Below the pieces are notes generated by a model that worked only from the letters and a program-made list of their open reading frames with translations, did no database searches and had not been told where the DNA came from. A stretch of DNA of 64,000 nt from Mycobacterium sp. 1423905.2 (GTDB taxonomy: Bacteria > Actinomycetota > Actinomycetes > Mycobacteriales > Mycobacteriaceae), in NCBI RefSeq assembly GCF_001673155.1, contig NZ_LZLE01000325.1:26432-90431 (forward strand). The letters run 5' to 3'. Positions 51,235 to 58,744 of the stretch are shown here, one piece after another. A program made the translations under genes and the position numbers. The number at the start of each line of letters is the position of its first letter. The first letter of the stretch is position 1.

Positions 51235-51717
51235 TCAGGCCGACGGAAACTCGTGCTTCCCGGAGTCGGCGCCGTGGCTGGGTTCGCTCTCGCCGTACAC
51301 GAACGGGGCGAACACCACTTCGCGGCCGTCGGGGTCGCGATAGGTGACGGCGCCCAACGCCTCCCAATAGGGATGCTGCGACACGGGTTGAGCCGCCGCC
51401 TCGCGTAGCCGCGCCGTCGCGGCCTGTTGAGCCCGCTCGTCGGGGAAGTACAGGCACAGTTGCTCGTGGTGATCCACCGCGACGGGCTCGACCGCCTCGA
51501 CGATCTCCATGGTCAAGTTGGAGCTGGGCAGGCCGAAGATGGCGCCGTTGCTACCGTAGCTTTCCTCGAACGTCTCATAGAGGGGCAGCCCGACCAATTC
51601 GCGGTAGAACCGCACCGTTTCGGCGAAGTTGGCGGAGCGGCGGGCGAAGCGGATGGCGCCGATGGGCGCCAGTTGCTCGGGCCACTGTGTTGTCCGCCGT
51701 CGCATCTCATCTCCCAT
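51235..51717 (-). CDS. VOC-fold protein, single domain
   Basis: A 160-residue VOC protein with RFARRSANFAETVRFYRELVGLPLYETFEE, then AVEPVAVDHHEQLCLYFPDERA and VTYRDPDGREVVFAPFVYGES. The Asp-Pro-Asp-Gly and the second-half structure fit glyoxalase/bleomycin-resistance-like proteins. The start is ATG 51717 (MGDEMRRRTTQ). The neighbour to the left ends 5 bases away on the other strand. Function unknown. Confidence 0.85.
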   Translation of the reverse strand: MGDEMRRRTTQWPEQLAPIGAIRFARRSANFAETVRFYRELVGLPLYETFEESYGSNGAIFGLPSSNLTMEIVEAVEPVAVDHHEQLCLYFPDERAQQAATARLREAAAQPVSQHPYWEALGAVTYRDPDGREVVFAPFVYGESEPSHGADSGKHEFPSA

Positions 51718-51784
51718 CACCCGGCCTGTATTTTGGCAGTCCGCTACTCGTACTTTCCCTGCATATTTACCGGCTCGGTGAGCC

Positions 51785-53299
51785 TCACAGTCCGACCGCG
51801 CCCGCCGCGGTGTCCGCGCTGTGCCAGCGGCGCAGCTCGGCACCGGCCACCCAGGCCGAATGCGTGCCTGACGAAATACGTTCGGGCAGACGCAGTTTGC
51901 ATACCGGGCCGTCGAGCAGCCGGGCCGCATCGAAGACCAGGCAGTAGGAGGCGTCGTCATTCATGTCGGTGGTCAGGGTGACCAGATACCCGTCGTCTTC
52001 GGCGCTGCCGCCCACCCGCGGAGCCATTGCGGTTTCGCTGCCGTACACGCCGTCGCCCAATGCGTAGTGCTCCTGGACTCCGGTGCGCAGGTCGTGCTTG
52101 ACCAAGCCGTCGAACAAGAACCACCCCGGCTTGCCGGTGGCGGCATAGGCGTAGCGGTAGGAGCGGGCGGCGTAATCGGCGTTGATGGTCCCGAATTCGG
52201 TGATGGAATCCGACAGCGGTTCTTCTTTCACCGCGCCGGTGACCAGGTTGAGCCGCCAGCGATGCAGCCGAGCTTGCAGTCGGTCCAACGCCAGGAACCG
52301 GAAAAGCTTGTCCCACTTGCCGCCACCGGTGTCCAGCGGCTGGGGGTCGGCTTCGAAGAAGCCGTCGAGGACGATCTCGTCGCCGTCCTCATAGGCGTTG
52401 GTGAAGTGCAGCACGAACGTCGGGTCGGCCTCGAACCAGCGGATGTCGGCGGTCGACCCGCGCCGCGGAATCACCGCGAACCGCGACGGCAGGTCGGGGT
52501 AGAACCGCGGCAGATGCACGTCGTGTTCCAGCAGACGCGGATCCCAGAACAACGGAAAGTCGTTGAGGATGGCGTAGTTTGCGGTGAACGCCATGTCGTG
52601 CGGCAGTCGCGGGCCAGGGAGTGGGATGTCGACGTAATGAGCGAGGTCGTTGTTATCGTCGACGACGCCGTAGCGCAGGTACGGCTCTTGCTTGCTGTAG
52701 CTGAAGAACAACAGCTCACCAGTTGTGTTGTCCACCTTGGGATGTGCTGAGACACCCCAGTCGGTGGGGAAGTGGCCGTTCCAACTTTCCTTGCCCAGTG
52801 TGTTGGCCGAGTACGGGTCCAGGCGATAGAGGTCGCCGCACTGGTAGAAACTGGTCAAGGCGATGCCACGGTGGACGACGACGTCGGTGCTCGACGCATC
52901 CTTCATCACAGTTCTTGCGCCCCAACCCTTGTCGCGTCTGGCGAGCTGCACCGGTTCGGCCAGGCCGGGCCATAACGGCTGGCCGGCGTCGTTTTCGGCC
53001 AGAAATCCGTCGGTGCGGACAAACCGGTTGCGATAAAACGCTTTCCCGTCGCGGAATCCGACCACGTGCAGCATACCGTCGCCGTCGAAGGGGTGGTAAG
53101 TCTTCAACGCGGGGTGCAGCGGGTTCTCGGTGTTGCGCAGGTAGATGCCGTCCAAGTCGCGCGGGATGTCACCGGCCACGACGGTGAGGTCGTCGGCGTC
53201 CCACTCGGTGGTTTGCGGCCGCCACGGACCGGTCCGGTAGGGATGGTCGTCGTCTTCGGGCAGCGTGGACAGGAACTTGCCGACGATCTCGACGTCCAT
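51785..53299 (-). CDS. Carotenoid cleavage oxygenase (Rv0913c-like)
   Basis: A 504-residue member of the carotenoid/stilbene oxygenase family, which cleaves polyene or stilbene double bonds using Fe2+ and O2. The four iron-ligand histidines appear in VSAHPKVD, LPHDMAFT, LHFTNAYED and SGTHSAWV. DIPRDLDGIYLRNTENPLHP near the start and the FDGDGMLHVVGF motif are also typical. In M. tuberculosis the homologue may act on carotenoids and apocarotenoids. It is 4 bases from the thiolase gene on the same strand, so both belong to one transcript. Confidence 0.93.
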   Translation of the reverse strand: MDVEIVGKFLSTLPEDDDHPYRTGPWRPQTTEWDADDLTVVAGDIPRDLDGIYLRNTENPLHPALKTYHPFDGDGMLHVVGFRDGKAFYRNRFVRTDGFLAENDAGQPLWPGLAEPVQLARRDKGWGARTVMKDASSTDVVVHRGIALTSFYQCGDLYRLDPYSANTLGKESWNGHFPTDWGVSAHPKVDNTTGELLFFSYSKQEPYLRYGVVDDNNDLAHYVDIPLPGPRLPHDMAFTANYAILNDFPLFWDPRLLEHDVHLPRFYPDLPSRFAVIPRRGSTADIRWFEADPTFVLHFTNAYEDGDEIVLDGFFEADPQPLDTGGGKWDKLFRFLALDRLQARLHRWRLNLVTGAVKEEPLSDSITEFGTINADYAARSYRYAYAATGKPGWFLFDGLVKHDLRTGVQEHYALGDGVYGSETAMAPRVGGSAEDDGYLVTLTTDMNDDASYCLVFDAARLLDGPVCKLRLPERISSGTHSAWVAGAELRRWHSADTAAGAVGL

Positions 53300-53303
53300 C
53301 CGC

Positions 53304-54530
53304 TCACCGGCCTTCGGTTGTGGCGACCACGAAACTGACCGTGGTGGCGGTGCTGCCGCCGAAGTTCAGCGTCGCGAAGGTCCGGGCGCCCTCGACTTGG
53401 TATTCACCGGCGTCGCCGCTGACTTGCTTGGCCGCGTCGAGCAGCATGCGCACACCGGACGCACCCACCGGATGTCCGCCCCCGATCAACCCGCCGCTGG
53501 GGTTGATCGGCAACCGGCCGCCGATCTCGATTTCGCCGTTCTCGATGGCCTTCCACGATTCGCCCGGCCCGGTCAGGCCGATGTGGTCGATGGCCAGGTA
53601 TTCGCTGGGGGTGAAGCAGTCGTGCACCTCGAACCCGTCAACCCCGTCCAGGCTCAGCCGCGCCCGGCGTAGCGCGTCCAAGACCGCCGCCCGTACGTGC
53701 GGCAGCACATATGGGTCGTCAGCGGAGCGGTTCAGCTTCTGCTCCAAGCCGAGCCCGACGGTGCGGTGTCCCCAGCCGTCGATGCGGCCTACCGCGCGCG
53801 CCCGCGGGTGCGCCCGCAAATACGCGTCGTTGACCAGAACCACCCCGGCCCCGCCGTCGGTCATCTGACTGCAGTCGAACCTGCGCAGCCTGCCTTCCGT
53901 GACGGGATTGGTCGCGTCGTCGTCGGTGATGGGGTCGGGGACGGTCCAGCCGCGGGTTTGCGCGTTGGGGTTGCGGCGGGCATTGGCGAAGTTGAGCTGT
54001 GCGATGGCCCTCAGGTGGGTGTCGTCCAGGCCGTAGCGTTGGTCGTATTCGTCGGCCACCTGAGAGAACATCGACGGCCACAGGTATCGCGCGTGCGCCC
54101 CTTCATGCCCGGTCCACGCCGCCGCGCCCAGATGTTGGGCGGCAACGTCACCCGGGACGGTTTTTTCCAGTTCGACGCCGACGACCAGCGCGCAGTCGTA
54201 GGCACCCGAGCGCAGATCAGCGATTGCGGCCAGGATTGCGACGCTACCCGAGGCGCACGCCGCTTCGTGCCGCGAGGCCGGAGTGTCCCATAGGCCCTCG
54301 CACACGGTGGCCGGCATGGCGCCCAAGTGGCCCTGCCGGGCGAACATTTCGCCGAAGGCGTTGGCCACATGGACGACTTCCACCTGGGCGGCGTCCACCC
54401 GGGCCGCGCTCAGCGTCCCGGTGACCACTTCCTCGGTCAGACCGGCGAAATCGCGGTCCTCTCTGGCGAGGTTGCGGGCGAAATCGCTCTGGTAGCCGCC
54501 GAGAATCCATACGCCAGCCGCGCCGTCCAT
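53304..54530 (-). CDS. SCP2-type thiolase (Rv0914c-like)
   Basis: A 408-residue thiolase/lipid carrier with an intact catalytic set: Cys92 in EAACASGSVA, the HDCF motif (GFEVHDCFTPSEYLAIDHIG) and the His of GGGHPVGASG. The start ATG is at 54530 (MDGAAGVWILGGYQSDFARN). An in-frame ATG at 54557 is also possible. It is probably cotranscribed with the carotenoid oxygenase gene downstream, four bases away. Substrate unknown. No OB-fold partner gene is adjacent, unlike the other thiolase-fold gene in this window. Confidence 0.9.
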   Translation of the reverse strand: MDGAAGVWILGGYQSDFARNLAREDRDFAGLTEEVVTGTLSAARVDAAQVEVVHVANAFGEMFARQGHLGAMPATVCEGLWDTPASRHEAACASGSVAILAAIADLRSGAYDCALVVGVELEKTVPGDVAAQHLGAAAWTGHEGAHARYLWPSMFSQVADEYDQRYGLDDTHLRAIAQLNFANARRNPNAQTRGWTVPDPITDDDATNPVTEGRLRRFDCSQMTDGGAGVVLVNDAYLRAHPRARAVGRIDGWGHRTVGLGLEQKLNRSADDPYVLPHVRAAVLDALRRARLSLDGVDGFEVHDCFTPSEYLAIDHIGLTGPGESWKAIENGEIEIGGRLPINPSGGLIGGGHPVGASGVRMLLDAAKQVSGDAGEYQVEGARTFATLNFGGSTATTVSFVVATTEGR

Positions 54531-54596
54531 ACGCGGCACGGTACTCCGCTGCGGCAACCCGCTCCGGCGGAGTTGCGGAACCGGCCAGATATAGGC

Positions 54597-54631
54597 GGTC
54601 CCGTCGGCTCTCGGGCTGAACCGACGGGACC
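54597..54631. repeat. Inverted repeat upstream of the thiolase gene
   Basis: The arms GGTCCCGTCGG (54597-54607) and CCGACGGGACC (54621-54631) are exact complements, with a 13-base loop. It lies in the 264-base gap between the thiolase start and the lipoprotein stop. It may be a terminator of the lipoprotein gene or part of the thiolase promoter region. Confidence 0.6.
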
Positions 54632-54640
54632 TGAGTGGAC

Positions 54641-54658
54641 GTATAGGCCGGCCGATAC
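54641..54658. promoter_or_regulatory. Near-perfect palindrome upstream of the thiolase gene
   Basis: GTAT-A-GGCCGGCC-G-ATAC is an 18-base palindrome with one mismatched pair. It lies about 110 bases ahead of the thiolase start and could bind a dimeric regulator. TATATC on the minus strand (about 54589-54594) may be the -10 box. Confidence 0.45.
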
Positions 54659-54794
54659 GCCCACCTCCGCTTGATCATTACCGCCATTGGCACGGAACAA
54701 ACATTTCTCCTGCGCGGTCGGCATCCCGAGGACCCGTGGTGCGCTTGACGTGCCGCAACGAAACTTGTGTCAGGTGCCAACCATCAACTGGCGG

Positions 54795-55586
54795 TTAGTC
54801 GTGGGTGAGTGCCAACATATTTGGCGCCAGGACGTCGCTGAGCGCCCGCCACGGCACCGTGATGACCGGCAGCCCGTGCCCGAATTGGTAGTCACCGAAA
54901 TGCAGTTCCATGCCGGCCGACGTCGGGATCCAGTTGGCGAAGTTGGCCGCGACTGGCTGATTTCCCGGCTCGTCGGGCATCGGGGTGTGATCGCCGCCAT
55001 AGGTTTGGGGAAAGATCGTTTTGGTCTGTTCGGAGAGGCGGTTCAGGCCGCGTTGCTCGTCGGTGAACAGGTCGCCGAGGGTGATCGGTTTGGCGGTGCG
55101 GCTGTCGATGACGACGGTGCTCACATAGTTCGTCGGGTGCGCGGCCTGTTTGGCCGAGTACACACCGGTGATCAGTTGGGTGACGGCGGCCGCGCGAAAC
55201 GTGACGGTCGGCGTCGACTCGAAGGACCACTCCCGGTCGGGTGCGGCGTCGGTGCGAGCGTGGTCGAGTTGGTCGCGCGCCGACGCGGTGCTGGCCTGGT
55301 TGAACGCGTCGGCGACGGCGGGATCGCCCCCGGAAAGTTGGCCGTACCGAGCGTTCCACCGGCCGCGGTGGTCATCGCTGGTCCCGGTGATCGATGCCGT
55401 TGCGACGCGGTAAGTCTGGCCGTTGGCGACGCCGGAGTCGGGCTGCGCCTCGGTAGTTGTGGTCGCTGCCGAGGTGGTCGGCGCAGACGTTGGCGTCGTG
55501 GTCGACGTGTGCTGCGGCGCCGACCCACACGCGCTGGCCAACGCGGCCACGACCGCAACCACGACGGCGAGGTCCCGTGCGATCAA
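54795..55586 (-). CDS. Lipoprotein with DUF3298/RsiV-like C-terminal domain
   Basis: About 263 residues if started at TTG 55586 (LIARDLAVVVAVVAALASACGS). The TTG overlaps the stop of the upstream Rieske gene (TTGA); a longer reading into that gene would bury the signal peptide. The lipobox ASAC is followed by a Thr/Pro/Ser-rich linker and a domain with STVVIDSRTAKPITLGDLFTDEQRGLNRLSEQTK, LHFGDYQFGHGLPVITVPW, which resembles the DUF3298 domain found in RsiV and related lysozyme-binding proteins. The ligand is not known. It is coupled to the Rieske oxygenase. Confidence 0.8.
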   Translation of the reverse strand: MIARDLAVVVAVVAALASACGSAPQHTSTTTPTSAPTTSAATTTTEAQPDSGVANGQTYRVATASITGTSDDHRGRWNARYGQLSGGDPAVADAFNQASTASARDQLDHARTDAAPDREWSFESTPTVTFRAAAVTQLITGVYSAKQAAHPTNYVSTVVIDSRTAKPITLGDLFTDEQRGLNRLSEQTKTIFPQTYGGDHTPMPDEPGNQPVAANFANWIPTSAGMELHFGDYQFGHGLPVITVPWRALSDVLAPNMLALTHD

Positions 55587-56548
55587 AGTGCGGCCGTTGC
55601 GTCGGCGTCGTAGGACTGTTGGGCCCAAGTGCGGAATTCCATGATTGCCCCTTCGCCTTGTGCCAGCTTGGGGCGGTCGCGGTAAATCTTGTTCTCCCAG
55701 ATCGGGATGTCCTGCTCGATCTGTTTGCAAAAGTCTCGCGCGAATCCCTTTCCCATGCGAGTCATCTCACCAGTGTCAGGATCAACAGCGACGAAGAAGG
55801 TATAGCGGGCTTCGACGTACTCGCCGTCGATCGGAGTGACGGTCAGGATGGTGCACGACCGGCCCAGTCCGCGGTGGCGCACCACATCGACTCCCATCCC
55901 GAATAATTCGGAGTCCACTGCCCCGGACACCGGTCCTCGGGGCGTTTCGAAGTTCACCTCGGCCACCGCGCGGAACAGATGCCCGTCCTTCTCGACGTCG
56001 AGCGCGCCGAAGGCCGATACGCCGTGAACCGTCGCGAAATGCGCGATGTCGACTGTGTTTTCGAAGACCTCCTGGGGGTGCGAGCGGAAGGTCCACCGGG
56101 CGTCGTCCGGAGCGTAGAAAGTGAAGGCGGCGTCGTCGCTTTCGGGAATCTTGGGCAGCTCCCATTCCGGGGGGTCCCCGCGCGGGGAGTGCCAGACGAA
56201 GATGATGCCGGCGCGCTCTACTGTGGGCCAGGACCGCAGCTTGGCAGTGGGGTTGGGACGCTTGGTGTATGGGATGTCGACGTTGGCGCCGTGGCCGTCG
56301 AACGTCCAACCGTGAAAAGGGCACACGACACAGTCATCACGCACCGAGCCGCCGACGCTGATGTCGGCGCCCAAGTGGGGGCAGTACGCGTCCAGCACGT
56401 GCGCGGTGCCCGAGGAGCCGCGGTAGCACACCAGTCGTCGGCCGAAGTAGTGCAGCCCGACGACGTCACCCTCGTTGACCTCGTAACTGTAGGCCACCTG
56501 GAACCACCCTTTCGGGTAGTCCGCGAAAGGGAACCGACGTGCTGGCAT
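55583..56548 (-). CDS. Rieske non-heme iron oxygenase (KshA-like)
   Basis: A 321-residue oxygenase component. The Rieske cluster ligands are Cys56-x-His58 and Cys76-x2-His79 in YCPHLGADI and CPFHGWTF. The mononuclear iron motif is ENTVDIAHFATVHG with Asp167, His170 and His175. It resembles KshA (3-ketosteroid 9-alpha-hydroxylase) but is about 65 residues shorter at the N-terminus than the 386-residue KshA I recall, so identity with KshA itself is not shown. A steroid or bile acid substrate is likely. No reductase gene adjoins it. The upstream region has a TTACC-N11-GGTAA inverted repeat (56575-56595) around a TATGAT -10 box. Confidence 0.88.
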   Translation of the reverse strand: MPARRFPFADYPKGWFQVAYSYEVNEGDVVGLHYFGRRLVCYRGSSGTAHVLDAYCPHLGADISVGGSVRDDCVVCPFHGWTFDGHGANVDIPYTKRPNPTAKLRSWPTVERAGIIFVWHSPRGDPPEWELPKIPESDDAAFTFYAPDDARWTFRSHPQEVFENTVDIAHFATVHGVSAFGALDVEKDGHLFRAVAEVNFETPRGPVSGAVDSELFGMGVDVVRHRGLGRSCTILTVTPIDGEYVEARYTFFVAVDPDTGEMTRMGKGFARDFCKQIEQDIPIWENKIYRDRPKLAQGEGAIMEFRTWAQQSYDADATAAL

Positions 56549-56574
56549 GGCGCCACCTCTCCAAAGGCGCTAAT

Positions 56575-56595
56575 TTACCAATCATAGCAAGGTAA
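56575..56595. promoter_or_regulatory. Inverted repeat at the Rieske promoter
   Basis: TTACC (56575-56579) and GGTAA (56591-56595) flank an 11-base centre that contains TATGAT read on the minus strand (complement of 56581-56586), a good -10 box. The site lies 27 bases upstream of the Rieske start. It may be an operator overlapping the promoter; the bound regulator is unknown. Confidence 0.5.
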
Positions 56596-56626
56596 GGGTT
56601 GGCGGTCGCCGCCGTCACACAGCCCG

Positions 56627-56702
56627 TGGTGCCCCCGGCAGGATTCGAACCTGCGACACCGGCTTTAGGAGAGCCGTGCTCTATCCCCTGAGCTACGAGG
56701 GC
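56627..56702 (-). tRNA. tRNA-Arg (anticodon CCU)
   Basis: Read on the minus strand it folds as a full cloverleaf of 73 bases plus an encoded CCA: acceptor GCCCTCG/CGGGGGC, D stem GCTC/GAGC, anticodon stem CGGCT/AGCCG with loop CTCCTAA (anticodon CCT) and TpsiC stem GCAGG/CCTGC with loop TTCGAAT. The anticodon reads AGG Arg codons. The discriminator base is A. It is transcribed in the same direction as the Rieske gene downstream and the LLM gene upstream. Confidence 0.97.
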
Positions 56703-56731
56703 GGACGGGCTGAGCTTACCGGGGCGAGGGC

Positions 56732-57550
56732 TCAGCGCAGTTCGGCGATCACTTTGGCGAAGTTGTCGATGTGGTTGTCCTGCACAGTGAAGTGGGTCAC
56801 CCCGTACTTCTCCCGGAACCCGGCCAGCTTGTCGGCCATGTCGCGGGGGGATCCGCTCAGCACCGAGGGCATGGCCAGCAGCTCCTCCTCGGACAGGTCG
56901 GGTGCATTGCGGCGCGTCAACGACAAGTCGGGCAGGCCTTCCCCGGGCCGGGGCACCGCAGTGATCACCAGGTCGAGTTCGAGCGCGTCGAACCGGTCAC
57001 CCGCCGCGTTGCGGACGAAATCGATTCGCTCGGCCAACGGGTCGTCGACATCGCGGACGCGAGCGCCGGTGAGCCCGACGGTGTCGGCGAGACGGGCGGC
57101 CAGCGTCAACAGCCGGTCGCCGTTGCCGGCGATCATCAGCGGCAACCGTGGGTGATGCTCACGCAGATAGGTGGTCATGTGTTCGAGGTAGTCGACGCGT
57201 GCCCCGGCGCTGGGATACGGCAGCTCGGCGGCCTCGAACTCCTCGCGGACGTATCCGGCTCCCAAGCCGACCTCCAAGCGATCCTCACTCAGCATTTCCA
57301 GCGCGGCGATGTCTCGGCTCAGCAGCGCCGGCTTGTAGAAGGCGGCATTGAGCACATACATGCTCAGCCGTAGCCTTTCGGTGACCATGGCCACCGCAGT
57401 CAGCGTGGGAAACGGTGCCGCCGCCCCCAAATGATCCGGAACACAGAGGATGTCGAAGCCAACATCCTCTGCTCGCTTCGCGATGTCCACCAGCGCCTGG
57501 CGGGACTTGAAGTAGCGGACACTCAGACTGAAGCGAAAATCCTTGACCAC
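56732..57550 (-). CDS. LLM-class F420-dependent oxidoreductase
   Basis: A 272-residue luciferase-like monooxygenase-fold enzyme of the TIGR03621-type group. I prefer GTG 57550 (VVKDFRFSLSVRYFKSRQALV) because GGAGG is 6 bases ahead; TTG 57553 is only 3 bases from it. Visible motifs are PDHLGAAAPFPTLTAVAMVTERLRLSMYVLNAAFYKPA and LEVGLGAGYVREEFEAAELPYPSAGAR (cofactor and substrate region). The reaction depends on the deazaflavin F420, but the substrate is unknown. It stands 12 bases after the cyclotransferase-fusion gene, so both are probably cotranscribed. Confidence 0.88.
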   Translation of the reverse strand: MVKDFRFSLSVRYFKSRQALVDIAKRAEDVGFDILCVPDHLGAAAPFPTLTAVAMVTERLRLSMYVLNAAFYKPALLSRDIAALEMLSEDRLEVGLGAGYVREEFEAAELPYPSAGARVDYLEHMTTYLREHHPRLPLMIAGNGDRLLTLAARLADTVGLTGARVRDVDDPLAERIDFVRNAAGDRFDALELDLVITAVPRPGEGLPDLSLTRRNAPDLSEEELLAMPSVLSGSPRDMADKLAGFREKYGVTHFTVQDNHIDNFAKVIAELR

Positions 57551-57562
57551 CAATGACCTCCG

Positions 57563-58642
57563 TTAGCTATCCGATGAGATTTGCCATGCCCGGGCGGCGG
57601 CCACCAAACCCCGCACCAGATCGGCGGTGACGGGCGACAAGCCGTCGGCCCCGGGTAAAGGACTGCGCGGACTCAGCCCCCTGACTCGAACGGGCAATTC
57701 CAGCTGTGTTCCGCCGCCACGCACCCGATTGACCGGATTGTCGGGATGCAGGCCGCGCAGTTCCGGCGGGATGGCCTCCAGATCCGTGACCACCTGATAG
57801 CCGGTCAGCTCGATGTGTCGGGCCACGTGGGTGGCCAGCGCGCGGTTGCGGCCACCCGCCAACAGCTGTGTGCTGCGCCCGATTCGACCGTATCCGTGCA
57901 GTGAGACGACCACGTCGACGTGGTCGAGGAATGTTGCGAGCTTTGCGGACTCGGCGGGGTCGAAGCGCGCGGACGGGAGATGATGCGGGTACTGGTCGGG
58001 GTGGCGCACCAGGTACAGGCTGGCATCCGTCGCGTCGGCCGCGCACTTGGCGATGACGTCGGTCATCTGTTCCAGACCGCCGCCATGGATCGCCAGAAAT
58101 CCGAAGCGGGAACGCAATTGGCTTTCCTCGACCACGCCCGGTTCCTGCAAGAGCGCCGAAAGTGATTGTGGCGCAGCGGGGGAAGTCGACCGCGACTGCT
58201 GACCGGGCCAACGGGACGGGTCCCAGCGGTGCAGATAGTCGATCCAACGTTGCGGTAGCCCATGCTGGACGGCCCCGTCGATCACCCGCGGCAAATAGTT
58301 GGGCCGGGGCGGCCCAGGAGTCACGCGAGGATCGATATACACCCAGGCTGGGGACGGCCCGTCATCGGTGCGGACGGTCAATCGGTCGCGCCGGTAACGC
58401 ACCGGCACCCCTTCGGCGCTGTCCAGCTTGGTCAGGTCTTGGTCGGAAAGCTGCCACAGCACCCCGTGTACTTGGCTGCCGGCGAACGGTTCGACGGTGG
58501 CCACGCCGCGCTCGTTGATCAGCCAGTCGTGATCGGGGAGCACCGCCCGACGCGGATCACCGGCGTCGGGACAACGCTTCGCCATCTGCTGCGCACATAG
58601 GTTGGACCCATACGCGAAGTAGGCGTGCCGGCGCGCCGGCAT
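57563..58642 (-). CDS. Gamma-glutamylcyclotransferase-like plus poly-gamma-glutamate hydrolase-like fusion (Rv0923c-like)
   Basis: A 359-residue protein with two recognisable modules. Residues 7-110 have the GGCT/AIG2 signature YGSNL (11-15) and the catalytic-type Glu77 in LDSAEGVPVRYRRD. Residues about 165-355 look like the PghP/DUF867 poly-gamma-glutamate hydrolase family: AIHGGGLEQMTD (His186, Glu191 as likely zinc ligands), then VVSLHGYGR (His249). These families cleave gamma-glutamyl bonds in different ways. The ATG at 58642 lies at one end of a 16-base palindrome. No mycobacterial poly-gamma-glutamate is known to me, so a cell-wall or gamma-glutamyl peptide substrate is inference. Confidence 0.83.
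   Translation of the reverse strand: MPARRHAYFAYGSNLCAQQMAKRCPDAGDPRRAVLPDHDWLINERGVATVEPFAGSQVHGVLWQLSDQDLTKLDSAEGVPVRYRRDRLTVRTDDGPSPAWVYIDPRVTPGPPRPNYLPRVIDGAVQHGLPQRWIDYLHRWDPSRWPGQQSRSTSPAAPQSLSALLQEPGVVEESQLRSRFGFLAIHGGGLEQMTDVIAKCAADATDASLYLVRHPDQYPHHLPSARFDPAESAKLATFLDHVDVVVSLHGYGRIGRSTQLLAGGRNRALATHVARHIELTGYQVVTDLEAIPPELRGLHPDNPVNRVRGGGTQLELPVRVRGLSPRSPLPGADGLSPVTADLVRGLVAAARAWQISSDS
58626..58641. repeat. Palindrome over the fusion-gene start
   Basis: TGCCGGCGCGCCGGCA is an exact 16-base palindrome whose minus-strand reading begins with the second base of the start codon and encodes the first residues (M-P-A-R-R-H). It could fold in the mRNA and hide the start. Confidence 0.7.
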
Positions 58643-58744
58643 TCAGGCTCGCCGGCGCGAATTGTTCTGCAGCAAGCTGACTCCCCGCGCACTGGACGAC
58701 GACAACACTGCCATCCTGCCGTACCCGCTTTGCCGCGCGCCAGA

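Noticed and set aside
52067..52750. A plus-strand reading inside the carotenoid oxygenase gene
   Set aside because: It is antisense to a strongly supported family gene and lacks recognisable features.
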